Shown in pieces: positions 21,441-32,673 of a DNA stretch of 64,000 nt. Where the stretch lies: NCBI GenBank assembly GCA_946902875.1, contig OX336343.1:19701596-19765595 (forward strand), given 5' to 3'. The notes under the pieces were generated by a model. The model worked only from the letters and a program-made list of their open reading frames with translations. It made no database searches and was not told where the DNA came from. The stretch is from Nematopogon swammerdamellus. Its lineage: Eukaryota > Arthropoda > Insecta > Lepidoptera > Adelidae. Within the stretch, counting starts at the first letter, position 1, and each line of letters begins with the position of its first letter. The translations under genes and the position numbers were made by a program.

Positions 21441-22950
21441 TGCGTTGCGTGCGTCCAATACAGTGCGTAAATAAGTAGGTAAACATCGACATTTTCGTCG
21501 TCGTTCAAGGTCGCACGTTGCACACACACGCACGCGCGATGTGTGTTGTGCAGCGCAATATAGTAGGTACCTACCTACAAACGTTGGTTACCTACAACTA
21601 CGATTCAAATAATCAACCTACCTAAACACTAAATAAAAGGAGATAGGTACAAAGTTTACGCCGCCACTCTGTTCAATTGTCAATCTAGAGTCTAGAGAGT
21701 ATTCCATTGCAAGTCCTTTCGGGTTGGGTTGGTTAGGTTAGTTTTAAAATAAATTTAATTTAATAATTCCTTATAGAAATACGTGTAGGGTAGACTATTC
21801 GCACCGCACTCATGCATGCCCACGAGTGAATTTCCGTGTTATAGGTATGTTGTTAGTGATTGAGTGCTACCTACCCTGTTAGCGCTGGAAAAAGTCCGAG
21901 GTAGGTAGGGTAGGTATGATTGATTATATTATATACATTGATGTTATATATATAAGTTATTGGAGTTGATCGATTGAATCTTGTTCGAATACTTTGCGAA
22001 ACGTGGTGTTCAGTGTTGTGCTCTAATTTACCAGAGGTCTTGTAGCACAACACCGATTACTCTGCTTGCCCCGATTGTAGGGATTCAGCGTGTGTGTTAT
22101 ATATATAGTTATTGGAGTGTAGCCCGCTCAATTTTTTTCAACATAGAATATTACGATTTCTTTTATAGTTTTTTATTTAATCACCTAGGTAGATACCTAC
22201 ATTATATCAAGAAAAACTAATAAAAATTTAAAAGAAGATCCATCCTTCTGCACACGCGCGGCGCGTCAAGTACGCCTGGCTCACTCCTTATGGAAGGCGT
22301 CGCGCGGCGTCGTCGTGCCGAGCTTGCGGCGTCGCATAAAAGCCGTCAATGACCGGTCATTGACGGACGTTTTCCATTTTTTGGAAGTTTTCCGTTTGGT
22401 CAACGTCGGTAATTGACGGCCTTTGCATCACTATCGCGGTACGGTTGGCCAAAGTGCCACTTTTCGGTCATAAATCTGTATCTTCTAAACTAGAATACCT
22501 TCCTTGACAATTTTTTTATGGTATTACTTGAATAGTTAATCTTCAAAAAACAGTAACATTTGATTGCAAATAATATTTATTATTAATAAAAAAAAAATCC
22601 TAAAATATAAAATAATGTATTTCTAAACTATGAAAATAAGATAAAAAATTATTATGTTCATTTACCAATAAAGTATCAACTTTTATATAATATAATAATA
22701 AAAACATTTTCGTACCTATAATTGTGATAAATAAAAAATTAAACATTAAATATTAAACGCATTAAATGCGCTTACAGGATAGCACCTGTTTTTTGCTTCC
22801 TGAATTTTATTATAAGAAGGGAAGACGATGGAGTACCTTTCCAATAAACAGCTTCACAAATATTTTTATTGCACTTTAGTCAGATCTAAAGACACTAAAG
22901 CTTCATCGTCGTTGAATTGAAAAAAATTTGCAGAATTTCCTTTGATAATT

Positions 22951-23271
22951 TCATTGCAGTTTTTCTTGTTTTATTGAGTTGCGTACGACACGTATTATTT
23001 TAACATTGGAGGCTTCATCTTTTTCGCCAATTGAATTCACTCCTTTAATGTACTCGTATGAATGATAGACGTTGTCCAAACCAGATTCCCCAAAAAGTTT
23101 CACAACTTTACGATTTTGTATACTCTCTGATGAAATTGCGTAGTCCTTGCAAGGTCGATCGGACAAAATGTAATGCTCCTTTATATATTTTTTTGCACTT
23201 GAGATAATATGGTTCCATTTTTCAAGAATCACAGTGGATAGCTCACCTTTAGAATACTTGAAAGACGCCAT
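22951..23271 (-). CDS. Small hypothetical ORF, 106 codons
   Basis: The reverse-strand frame starts MASFKYSKGELSTVILEKWN and is lysine- and serine-rich with no membrane segment or known motif. An AAAGGTGAG word after codon 8 could be a splice donor. It lies inside the 7.4-kb inverted-arm element, so if real it may encode part of that element's protein. I do not recognise the family. Confidence 0.3.
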   Translation of the reverse strand: MASFKYSKGELSTVILEKWNHIISSAKKYIKEHYILSDRPCKDYAISSESIQNRKVVKLFGESGLDNVYHSYEYIKGVNSIGEKDEASNVKIIRVVRNSIKQEKLQ

Positions 23272-23631
23272 ATAGTTTCAGAAACACTACACTGCACTCA
23301 TCTGGCACGAATATTCAGGCAGTACAGTGTGTAAATGTACCACCCCTCACAGAATGGCTTATATTCGTACGAAAAAAATGTGGCGTGTGTAATATCTCCT
23401 TACACTCTGTGGTTCAGAAATGGTGTGCAAAACATAAATAACACAAAACACACCTGGTGTAAGTACATATATAATCATATCATAGTTTTAACCGCAATTG
23501 TTTCCGTTACGAAGTAGCTATACCTACCGTGAGAATGCTGAGGTTGTAGTGTATTTTCTTTGCATAATTTATACATTCAGTCTCTTAAATCAGTACTCTT
23601 AAGTTAACTTTCAAATAAAATCATTTAAAAT

Positions 23632-23990
23632 CAGCCTGGGTAGCTCAGTGGTGCGGTCGGTGTTAAGACGAGACGGAAGTTACCTTTCTCCATACTCCAT
23701 ACAAAATCGTCTTTCGGCATTTATGTTATCTCGCCCCCTAAACCTTATCCGATTATAAAATTTTTTTTATTAGGTAGGGCTTATCCCGTCCGAGTTGGTA
23801 CCACCGCACTGAATGAAACGTCGGTCGAAACCGCTATGTAAATAGTTCGTGTTTTCCGTCCAGTTCAGTGTAGCCGACATGAAATGAAGGGAAGAATTGA
23901 CATGGCACCTAGTTCACACGGTGTTATGGGCTGACATCACGGATGTTGTAGGAGGTGTAGCCAACCGTGTCAGTTTCCATAAAAAAATAA
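23632..23990 (+). repeat. SINE-A copy with rearranged head
   Basis: It starts CAGCCTGGGTAGCTCAGTGG, but the 5S-like and B-box blocks are replaced by unrelated sequence between about 23660 and 23775. The body and 3' end (GTCAGTTTCCAT plus A-tail) are intact. Confidence 0.75.
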
Positions 23991-25056
23991 TAAAATAAAA
24001 TTTAAAAAAAATCATTCACGCGAACGCTCCGAGCGTGCGAACAGCGCGCATATTTTTTTAATTTTCGTGCCAATTTCCAGAGTTTTGCAGAAAGTTGTTT
24101 ATTGATTCTAAATAAACAGTGTACTGGCTATATAAAACCATTATAATATTCACCCGGACAGACCCTGATACCATTTGAAAGCTTAGATGAAAATTGTAGT
24201 TTTAGATAAATTTCGCGTTTTCGTTAGTGCTTTAAATAAGGAATGATATCTTTAAAAAACCCAACACAGTTACCTAAAATGCTTTTCGAATATGTATGGG
24301 TTTCTATATGTTTACTTAAGTATTTTTGAGAAAAATATACATAAAATATATGCGCTCCCTTAATATGCGGATGTTTGCGCAAAGAATTTGTTCAACTTTC
24401 AAGCGTCATATAACTGAGGAAATTCAACTAAAATCTAAAATATGTACGTATTAAACAAGTACATTTCATGGCCTATCGAACCAACTCATTACCCCAGGTG
24501 GTATGTTGCCAAAACCATTTTTGTCAGTTGCTTGTATGGGGGCTGTCCATAGTGCGCCGCCGCGCGCCCGACCGCTACAGCCAGCTTGACGCTACCAACG
24601 ATCACTTAAATGACTGTAGCTCCGTTGTTTATATCTCAATCGTTATGATTTAAAGATCATTATAATCGTCTTGAATATAGCTATGCGTTTTATTATAACC
24701 AAAATTTCCAAAATCCTGATGGTTACCGAGCTATTTTAAAAATTAAAAAAATATTTTTTCCGAAATGTCGGTTTTTTGTAAATATTTAGTTTCGTATTAG
24801 TTTAACATAAACTATAGTAAGAGATCGAATAATCCTCATTCTATTAGCTTTTTTTTGACACCTTAATGAAGGAAATCGGTCGAGTAACTATCGAGATATA
24901 CCGCCTAGAATGACAGGCCCGGCCGCCATCTTTATGACGTCATAACTATCCCCTCCACTATTTTAGAAAGTGACTACCGCACTTATGGTGTTCAGGAGAA
25001 CAGCCCGAACACGTACATACCAGTAGTTGGTATGGCCGAGGTATGTCCCACGGAAA

Positions 25057-25463
25057 TTACCTAAATTTCACTTGGATCCCGCACTATTAAGTCTTGGATA
25101 TGTCCCTTTTTGATTTTTACGTACCCTGTATTTGTCCCTTTTTTGTTTGCGATTATTATAGTCCCCCTATGAAAGTATGCCATTACTTTGTACGTACATT
25201 TACACTGGATTTGTCCCATTTTGCTTTCAAACTGCTTGGTCTCGGTTCGGCTACGGTCTAAAATTGTGGATATGTCACTTTCTGCCAAGTAAGTCACTTT
25301 TGAAGCTAAAAAATACAGTGGATATGACCACTTTTTGTAAGTTATAAAAGCGTGAATCGATGTAATGTAATCCATCGATTTGAGTACCTACGATTAAAAA
25401 AAGCATGAACTGCCAAAAATGGATTTGTCCCTTTTTGTTCCAAGCCTCCTCAACATGGTACAA
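25057..25463. repeat. Degenerate GGATWTGTCCCTTTTT repeats
   Basis: The words GGATATGTCCCTTTTT, TATTTGTCCCTTTTT, GGATTTGTCCCATTTT, GGATATGTCAC and GGATTTGTCCCTTTTT recur irregularly. On the - strand they stay open and read repeatedly as KKGQIH/KMGQIQ-like peptides. A further copy lies left of the 7.4-kb element at about 17575, so one repeat region was split by that insertion. Whether it was ever coding is uncertain. Confidence 0.5.
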
Positions 25464-25539
25464 TAAAATACAAATTTATATTCAAGAGACATTTATTTTA
25501 AACAATATTTTGACACTGATTTTAAATTATTAATAATGA

Positions 25540-25775
25540 CACTGATTTGCTAATTCGAAGATGTGCCTGCGACATTCTCGATTCTTTTAAGATGTATCTT
25601 TCTTCTTGTAATATTTTTTGCACTGTTCTTTCACAAACTCCTATCGCTGCAGCAGTGCGCTTTGTAATATTACGCAAATGTGATATGATATATCACAGTT
25701 TGGTTCTCGATGTAGTTCCGTGAACTCATATTCTTCTTTGAGAAAATGATAAACATTTGCAATCATTTGACGACC
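25540..25775 (-). pseudogene. HTH/DDE-like transposase exon 2, frameshifted
   Basis: After a TTATTTTAG acceptor the reverse strand reads GRQMIANVYHFLKEEYEF, then a one-base frameshift, then KRTAAAIGVCERTVQKILQE, a helix-turn-helix typical of an insect Tc1/IS630-like transposase family with split N-terminal exons. The phase matches the candidate first exon at 26634-26675. A parallel gene relic lies at 33297-33873. The catalytic part was not found here. Confidence 0.6.
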
Positions 25776-26133
25776 CTAAAATAACCAATACATTATTAAA
25801 ATCAAGTTTAACATGTTGATCCCACTGAATTAGTTTTTCGAGTTTTTTTTTCTGTATTTACGTACATATTTGTGAAAGTAACTTATTATTATTATTGTTT
25901 AGGTATCTGTTAATAGTTAATCCTTTGAAATAGTTTTTTCGTCATCATAGTGTTTATGGTGTCATATAGCATAGTAGTTATAGATATAATTTTACGATCA
26001 GTGCTGATTGCTGAAATGTTAGTGGAAGTTGTACCTACATTCATACGGAATGCGTGAGCCGATCGACGACGACGAAACGGACGTAGCGTCGAGATGTGAG
26101 TGCAACAGAGTAAACGATACTGCTCTGCTGGAT

Positions 26134-26179
26134 GGGTCGTGCCGTGCACGCAGCACGGCACGACCCGTGCCGTGCTGCG
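26134..26179. repeat. Two overlapping, mutually exclusive hairpins
   Basis: GGGTCGTGCCGTGC (26134-26147) pairs with GCACGGCACGACCC (26153-26166), while CGCAGCACGGCAC (26149-26161) pairs with GTGCCGTGCTGCG (26167-26179). The two stems share the middle strand and cannot form together. No gene with a leader here was recognised. Confidence 0.65.
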
Positions 26180-26633
26180 TGCGTTTCGCCACAGCATCGT
26201 TTGGCTACTATGGGCTCCTGGTACTTTTCATGCGAGCAGTTACAGTCATTTTTAGTTTTTGTTCTAGGTGGGTAGAAGAAATTATTGATATTTATAAGCA
26301 ATGTGATGACAGCAAATATTGAAGGAGGTGTTTGCCCGTCATTGGGTCCACACTATAGCTTTAAATATGCTGTACTTATACATACTCGTACTTGAATGTA
26401 AATGTGTCCGACCTGTCGGTGAACCTTAAATAAATAAATAAATAAATAAATTATAGCCTAATAATCAGGGAAACAAAAAATGGCCAGACGTGAATGTATG
26501 TACAACTTATGCTTTATCTTTTTGTCATTAGGCTGTCTGTTTTCTAATAAATAAAAAAAAATTATAATTACTAAACTAATTAGTTTACACACAACGTAAA
26601 TACACACCAAACATAAACATTAATTTGCCTTAC

Positions 26634-26675
26634 CTCACTGCGAACCACTTTTCTCCGTTTACTCGTAACTTCCAT
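26634..26675 (-). pseudogene. Candidate first exon of the HTH/DDE-like transposase
   Basis: The reverse strand reads ATG for MEVTSKRRKVVRSE and then a GTAAGG donor, phase 0, which joins in frame to the exon starting at 25775. Basic N-termini of this shape are usual for the family. The exon is short, so the call relies mainly on the splice-phase match. Confidence 0.45.
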
Positions 26676-26980
26676 GCTGACGGTATTCCATGAATAATTT
26701 TGGCGCGAACCAAGTAGCACTAGTCGGCCAACACTGAGCGCTCCTTACGCAGTATAAGACAGTGTGCATGTATATTTACACACACAAGCGTGGCTCACCC
26801 GCGCTCGTGAGATAAAACATCTGTACCTACTTAATTTTTTTTCCCAACCTTCAGAACCCTTAAAATTTTGACCCCACGCCGCGCCGCGCCGCCCCTTCGT
26901 AGGCGGCGCGGCGGCGCGCGGCGACCGACGCCGGAGTCCGGAGTTCCGGACGCGACGACGACGCCGCGTCACGCGCCGCT
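26676..26980. other. GC-rich stretch without recognised gene
   Basis: From 26870 the sequence becomes very GC-rich with CGCCG-type runs and a short palindrome (GGAGTCCGGAGTTCC region). The open frame on the - strand there is a composition artefact rich in arginine. No feature is assigned. Confidence 0.35.
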
Positions 26981-27180
26981 GCGCGCGAGCTCCGAGGAAT
27001 CGGTATTTGTGGAAATTAATTTATTATAGAATTTGTATAGAATTTTAATATTATTCATTTGTATAATATTACTCGCCTAGTATAGTATAATCATCACAAA
27101 ATGTGAATCTCCATAAAAATTCTATACAAATTCTATAAAAATAATTTTCCACAAATACCGATTCCTCGGAGCTCGCGCGC
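26981..27180. mobile_element. Foldback MITE, 200 bp
   Basis: The ends GCGCGCGAGCTCCGAGGAAT and their complement start about 60-bp inverted arms (26981-27040 and 27118-27180) with few mismatches. No unambiguous TSD was seen. It is non-coding. Confidence 0.75.
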
Positions 27181-27644
27181 GGACTGTACGTAGGTATTTA
27201 TTAAATTATTTTATTACATACAGCGCGCCGCCCGCGTCGCCCCCGCCGACTTTTTTGACCGCGGGCCGGAGATCGTTTCTGCTGAGATGAAGCGTGAACC
27301 AGGGTGTTTGCAGTCAGTACAAAATTTATTTCTATGAAAATTGTATGTGCAAAAGTACTTTGAGACCATATATATAGATGGCGGGTCAATCAAGGACAAG
27401 GAACGCAGTGTTGTCAGATCTGGAGCTTTTCCTCCAAAAATGGAGGTATTTCGTTTTCGGGTTTCTGGAAGAAGATAAAATCAATGGAATGAAGGATTTT
27501 CGTAAAAATGTAGGTTTTCCGGAGGTTTTCATTATAAAGTAAAAACATGTCGTGAACTACAACTTCACGAGTTGTATTTAGATGTTAATAATTAACAATA
27601 GTTTAGTTTCACTCGTTCATCCTTCCTTTCCTTAATATCCTTAT

Positions 27645-27790
27645 TAGCAATGATATTTTAGTAAAGATAGGTTATCTATATGACATTCAGTGCTCACACA
27701 TGGCACGTCCTTGAAAAGTTGAGAGGAAGAACTATAAAGTGATGCGCCGACTCGAATAGTCTTATTCCAATTATTAGAATTTTTCTCCAC
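27645..27790 (-). repeat. Dispersed repeat R3 (reverse)
   Basis: It contains the reverse complement of GGAATAAGACTATTCGAGTC and GGCGCATCACTTTA-type sequence also found at 30530-30870 and 42606-42930. No ORF or TIR was recognised. Confidence 0.6.
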
Positions 27791-29519
27791 TTCGAATGCA
27801 TTCGAACAGTCGTCGCGGCGGCGATTCCGATTCAGCGTTTGCATTCGTAAATTATTTATATTCAACCGGAGTGACATTCATCATTCCGACTGCCGGACGA
27901 ATGAACTGTGATGAGACTGACTCTGATGAATGATGATGATGAGATTGCAATTTAATTTTTACGTTTTAAACAATCGAATTGACCCATCACTATATCATAG
28001 CCAACAATATTGCGAGAAGAAGACGGACGGCACGTCTAAGGTTGAGAGAAAAAAAGAGACAAGTATATGTTGCTTTGCGTCGCCCTACATATCACAGTCC
28101 GCGTAGTGGGAATGAGATCGCGTATGGGGGCACAGCGCGGGAGGGAGAGAGAGGGAGTATCTTTTCTGATGCGCAATATTTCATGGAAGTAGTGTTTGAA
28201 TTTGTGAAAAATAATAAATATAATGGTGGAAATAATAATATTTACACATGATATGTGATTCCTTGATTTTTGGTAGCGATTCTCGAAGAATTAGTGCGGA
28301 ATATCACTACACACGACGGCATCTTCGAAATATCATTGATTTTCGATGTGTAGCGCCTAGCGCCTCGCGGTGAACGGCTCGTGGTTAGCGGTCCGAACTG
28401 TGATCTTACTTTTGTTGTGCCGCTTGGAAGCTCAGATAATCTATCTACTTCTTTTTAACTTATAATATCATTGCTTATTAGTAAGTAGGTACCTATCCTT
28501 TTTTGAGAATTAATGTAAGAGGTTTTCATTTTAGAAAATATGGGAAACATTTTTTCTAATGGTTCGGAGGGATTTGGTATAACTGATCTGGGAACACTGA
28601 AGGTACGGTGCGGTATAGATAGTTTATAATTTTTGTCAATCAAGTTAAGTGTGATAAGCGTAGTTTGTGGTTTTTATATGTTTTGTTTGCTCATGGTGTT
28701 TTCTTCGATTATTTGTGATACTTACCTGTGACCCGGCTTTGTTTTTTTGGTGTTTTCTACTTTCTCTCCGACTCCGACCTCGGTTACGTTTATTGGACTG
28801 ATCAGCGGAAATAGCAGCAGGAAAAAAATGTATAAGGTGATATCATCCTAAGAGAAGCATTGTTATTAGGAAACAAAAAAATAAACATTAAATGATATAT
28901 TTTATTCATTCAATTGTTTAATTTCTTTCCATTCCTAAAAAAATAAGAAAATATTGAGGTTATGAACCTACGTACCTACCTAAGCATACGCACTATCTAG
29001 TATAGAAAGTTATAGATAGATATGAGCTACTTGGAGATTATATCAATAGATGGCGTATAACGACGAGTGAAGCTGATGCCTCTAAACCCTACCATATAAG
29101 TTACTCTATGGTGAACTGAGCACGTGGAAAGTAAACATGTCATGTAATGTGATTTCTTTCTGTTTGCTCGGATAGTGCCTCCTTTATCTATCTATTAGCG
29201 TTCAACACTAACTTGTATGTAACGTCTCAAGGTGAAACTGAGAAAAATATGAAATGAAAGAAGATTGTAATAGAAAATGCAAAATTATATTTTTTACATT
29301 TCATGACTGACTTTTTGTTGTATTTTGTTTTTATAGTTTCAATAATTAATTTCTATTGCCGTCTTTTGTCTTTTGGACGATTTTCGAAGATTCGATTGGA
29401 CGTCTTTTGGAAAATTAATTATTGTACTTTAAATAAATAATGATTTTTTTTATAATAATAGAAATAAAGTTTTTGAATAATAATTAATGTACCTACCTAC
29501 TTATCACCATCATATTATA
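27791..29519. other. Mostly unassigned; one exon-like segment
   Basis: At about 28541 the + strand reads ATG for MGNIFSNGSEGFGITDLGTL followed by a GTACGG donor-like site at 28604, with TTTTCATTTTAG just upstream. An MGxxxS start would suit N-myristoylation. This could be a first coding exon of a host gene, but no following exon was recognised. The rest of the stretch shows nothing definable. Confidence 0.25.
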
Positions 29520-29905
29520 TTGTACTAATAATAAATCTGTAAGGGATGGTCGTGGAGTAAGTTACTTTGTTTTATGAGATATTGCATTTGTAGACTCTAT
29601 GTATGATACTAAAACTAAAACTAAAAAATCTTTTCTGTATGTATGTATGTATGTTCCTCCATAACTCTTAAACCGATCATCCGAATTCGATAAAACTTTG
29701 TACAGGCACATTTACCTATGGTGGGACTGGAACACAGGATAGGCTAAATAAAATTCAGTTCCGATTACGCTAAGATGTGGCTCTCATACAAACAGAATTG
29801 TTCCGCGCGACGAAATAAAAGTACGGTAGTGGGCATAGTTACTTACTTTCTTCTTTTTATACGAATTTCACGCGAGCGAAGCCGCGGGAAAAAGCTTGTC
29901 TAAAT
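29520..29905 (-). repeat. Lep1-like dispersed repeat
   Basis: It ends CACGCGAGCGAAGCCGCGGG with AAAAAGCTTGT, the complement of the common CTAGCTTTTGCCCGCGG start, and contains a TATG microsatellite at about 29637 and AACTCTTAAACCGATCATCC. Similar ends are at 11484 and 61955. Confidence 0.65.
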
Positions 29906-30529
29906 AATAAGTTGAAGATGAAGAGATCATCCATAGGCATTATATATAGGTGTATTATATATAATTTACTAACTACTGCATAAACTTAGATTAAGATTGC
30001 ATGCAATGACAAAAATTTAAAACTTATAGATTTATTGTTCATTTCCGCGCTTTCTCTTTGTTTCACTCCCACAGTCTGTTGTAAGAACTTCATTGTAAGT
30101 CATTTCGCGTACACATACCAACGCGTAGGTACCTAGTTGTATTGTTTCGTCTCGCGCGAGCCAAAGAAATGATTTTAGGTCACCGTAACACAGAATTATG
30201 AAAAAGTGCTAGGTACATCATGTAGAATGTTATTACGAGATCACTGGATTGGCGTGTATTCGAATTCGGAAGCACGCGCAGAGTGTATGACAAGACAACC
30301 AAAGAGGATAGATAGATGCATTAATTTATACACAACGTTTTGTTACAACGTCCTATGGGTGTCTCTTCAAATTGAGCGGCAGTATCGGAGATCTGAGGCG
30401 GGGACGGCAAAAGGCATGCATTTATGCATGGCGCAAAGCAAAGCGATAACTAACCATCCCTAACATGAGTTCTATTTCCTGATTGTTGATTACTTTCGTA
30501 AAGTCTGACTTTTCGAAGTAGATCCTATG

Positions 30530-30870
30530 CCTATACTCAATGATATTATATGTTAAAAAGGAGGTAGATAGGTTATACGAGCTGTTTGAAGTTAGTCGCC
30601 CACCAACCACAGATTACCAATATATATGTCTCCACCAACTACGCACGCGTTCAGACGTACGTCGTCCTTCCTAAGTAGTTATCAGTTATACCAACCGCCA
30701 CATAACTTGAATCCCTCCCTTAATAATTGGAATAAGACTATTCGAGTCGGCGCATCACTTTACAGGTTCTTTCTGTCAACGTTTCAAGTTCGTGCCGTGT
30801 GTGAGCACCGAATGTCGTATATACAACGTATTTTTCTTAAAATATCATTGCATATACAAAACAAAAAAAA
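30530..30870 (+). repeat. Dispersed repeat R3
   Basis: From ATATTATATGTTAAAAAGGA through GAATAAGACTATTCGAGTCG to TTCTTAAAATATCATTG, this matches 42606-42930 closely. The copy at 42606 carries extra sequence near its start. No coding or TIR signature was seen. Confidence 0.7.
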
Positions 30871-30925
30871 TTGGTTGTCTGTAAAGTCGGTTTACGGACG
30901 ATAGTTTTACGTGATGAGTGATGAC
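30868..30925. repeat. Repeat end shared in inverted orientation with 41380-41440
   Basis: GGTTGTCTGTAAAGTCGGTT and TTTTACGTGAT here have their complement at 41382-41436. This could be a pair of MITE ends of one common family or two separate copies. The 10.5-kb spacing makes a single element unlikely. Confidence 0.5.
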
Positions 30926-31919
30926 GTGTAATAAATAATCGTAGTACATAGATCAAAGATCAGTAATTTCTATTTCCAGTAGAAAGATTAATCATCTTGT
31001 GACTGGCCATCAAAACTTCTGTTGTCTGATCTTGACAGTTTTTCTTCTTAAGACGTTTCCATGGTAACTTTGAATATCAACGTGACACGTTTTCGTGCGT
31101 GCAGCCGGTGCTCATCAATTTATAAGACGTGACGTCATCACGTCAAAAACGATGTGAAAAGTGTTTATATGTTCGCGCCAAATAATGAGCTTCCGGTTTC
31201 TTTACGTGCGTTCTACAACGCACGAGCGGGCGTCCATTGTTCATAATCTAATCATCTAATTCCAAACTATTTACGGGACAGAGAAATGACTTCGTTAAAA
31301 ATCCGTGATGTGACGTGAGTAGGTACGTGACCGATGGACTAAATACATAGAGTTATTTTTTTACGAGCCCGATCGGAGAGGAGGTGCTTTGATTCAAACA
31401 TATTATAATTTAACTTAACTTAACCTATCCTAACCATGAACCGTAATTTAATTATACATCATTACTGCACTGGTTGTATTACATGAAGTAAAATATTTCA
31501 CAAAATTAAGTGTTGTTTAAAAATGGCCATAACATTACCAAAAAAATATGTTAGCCAAAATACTTAACAAAAAAAAAAACGAAAAAGTATGTAGTTGTTT
31601 TAATGTGATTGATTATAAAAAAAACTGGAACCCGTTTATAAAGTTTATATTAAATTTTGCTACTACTGCTACTATTACATCAGCGAATAACAGATTCAGT
31701 CAGACAGAACAGACAGTAAATATAAAATGCAACAATGGACTTGACATGGTTGGTCTGACCCTGAACAGCCACCCTGATCCTCCTTTGACGGGATCGTTTA
31801 TTTTTTACCTGTAGCTATAAAGTTGGCTAACCTGAGTTTTGTGTTGCAATATTCGGTTTGCACGATTTGCCCTATACTAAATATACTTCTCACGATTACG
31901 CAGTCTTCCTGTAGGATAT

Positions 31920-32670
31920 GTCGCAGTATTATTATAAGATTAGTAAAATTATAATTTTACTAAACATAGCTAGTAAAATTGTATAAAGACGTATAGCGTG
32001 CGCTGATTGGTTTAAATATTGTGCATATCTGGAGCTTAGTAGGACACGAGCGTCTCGGGGCAATATGCATCATTGGCATTCACAGCCATGGCTCGAAACG
32101 AAAGGTAACAAAAACGACATGCGCCACTTCAACATTAGGGCTAATTTTAGAAGATGCGTCGCGTAGCGACGCACTGGTAATTTTTTTTTTAAACCATCAA
32201 AACCACCAAAATATTCACAATGTTTTGCTGGTTTAAAAAAATTAACCCTAACCTAATGTTGAGGCGGTGCAACCTACATCACAGATGTGCATGTGCCTAT
32301 ATTTCAACTAACAATCTTCAGTGAACGCCAATGATGCATATTGCCCCGACGACATGGCTCCACGCGATATCGGCCAATCACTGCAAGCGTCATCTCCCAC
32401 CCGCCCCGCGCGCTCCTCAGAAATACAATCTTATTAACCATAATTAGTAAAATTATAATTTTACTAGATATCTCAGAGATGAAGCAGTAAAATTGTAAGA
32501 AATCATAGCATTTTACAATCTTTCTAAGGTAGTCTAGTAAAATTATATTAATGCTAGTACCAGTAATACCAGTAAGATTGTGAATTTTTGCTTTGACTCA
32601 CAATAATACGAAGCATTATGATTTTACTAGTAAAATTATAATTTTACTAATCTTATGATAATACTGCGAC
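31920..32670. mobile_element. Palindrome-rich element, 751 bp
   Basis: The ends GTCGCAGTATTAT and their complement are inverted, followed on both sides by AAGATTAGTAAAATTATAAT. The word AGTAAAATTATAATTTTACT, itself a palindrome, recurs at about 31945, 32447 and 32630. A second, inner inverted pair (GGGCAATATGCATCATTGGC at 32057 and its complement at 32326) suggests nesting. Confidence 0.6.
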
Positions 32671-32673
32671 TTA

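Larger units (their letters stand above)
18506..22433. mobile_element. hAT-like element, 3.9 kb, nested
   Basis: The left end CAGTGTTGTAAATTGACCG and right end (complement TAGTGATGCAAAGGCCG) are hAT-like, flanked by TCGCGGT on both sides (18499-18505 and 22434-22440), a 7- to 8-bp TSD. Subterminal clusters of CCGTCAATGACC lie in both orientations at 18519-18580 and 22348-22417, plausible transposase-binding repeats. No transposase reading frame was recognised, so it is probably non-autonomous, with a GC-rich interior and a later SINE insertion. Confidence 0.75.
22434..24582. other. Interior of the 7.4-kb element, right part
   Basis: Apart from the small reverse ORF at 22951-23271 and the SINE-A copy at 23632, this stretch is AT-rich and without recognised coding sequence. 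Given its position, a decayed transposase of the 7.4-kb element would be expected here, but I could not identify one. Confidence 0.35.
17638..25056. mobile_element. 7.4-kb element with 474-bp inverted arms
   Basis: Arm 17638-18111 and arm 24583-25056 are reverse complements over 474 bp at high identity, starting TTTCCGTGGGACATA at both outer ends. The repeat stops abruptly at both outer ends, as expected for a transposon, but no convincing TSD could be read. The interior holds a hAT-like element (18506-22433), a SINE-A copy and unassigned ORFs. On both sides the flanking DNA carries GGATTTGTCCC-type words, so it inserted into a pre-existing repeat region. The superfamily is not determined. 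Confidence 0.75.

Noticed and set aside
26745..26972. Basic protein on the - strand
   Set aside because: Arginine/alanine-rich translation of a CG-rich stretch with no homologous motif or splice signals.
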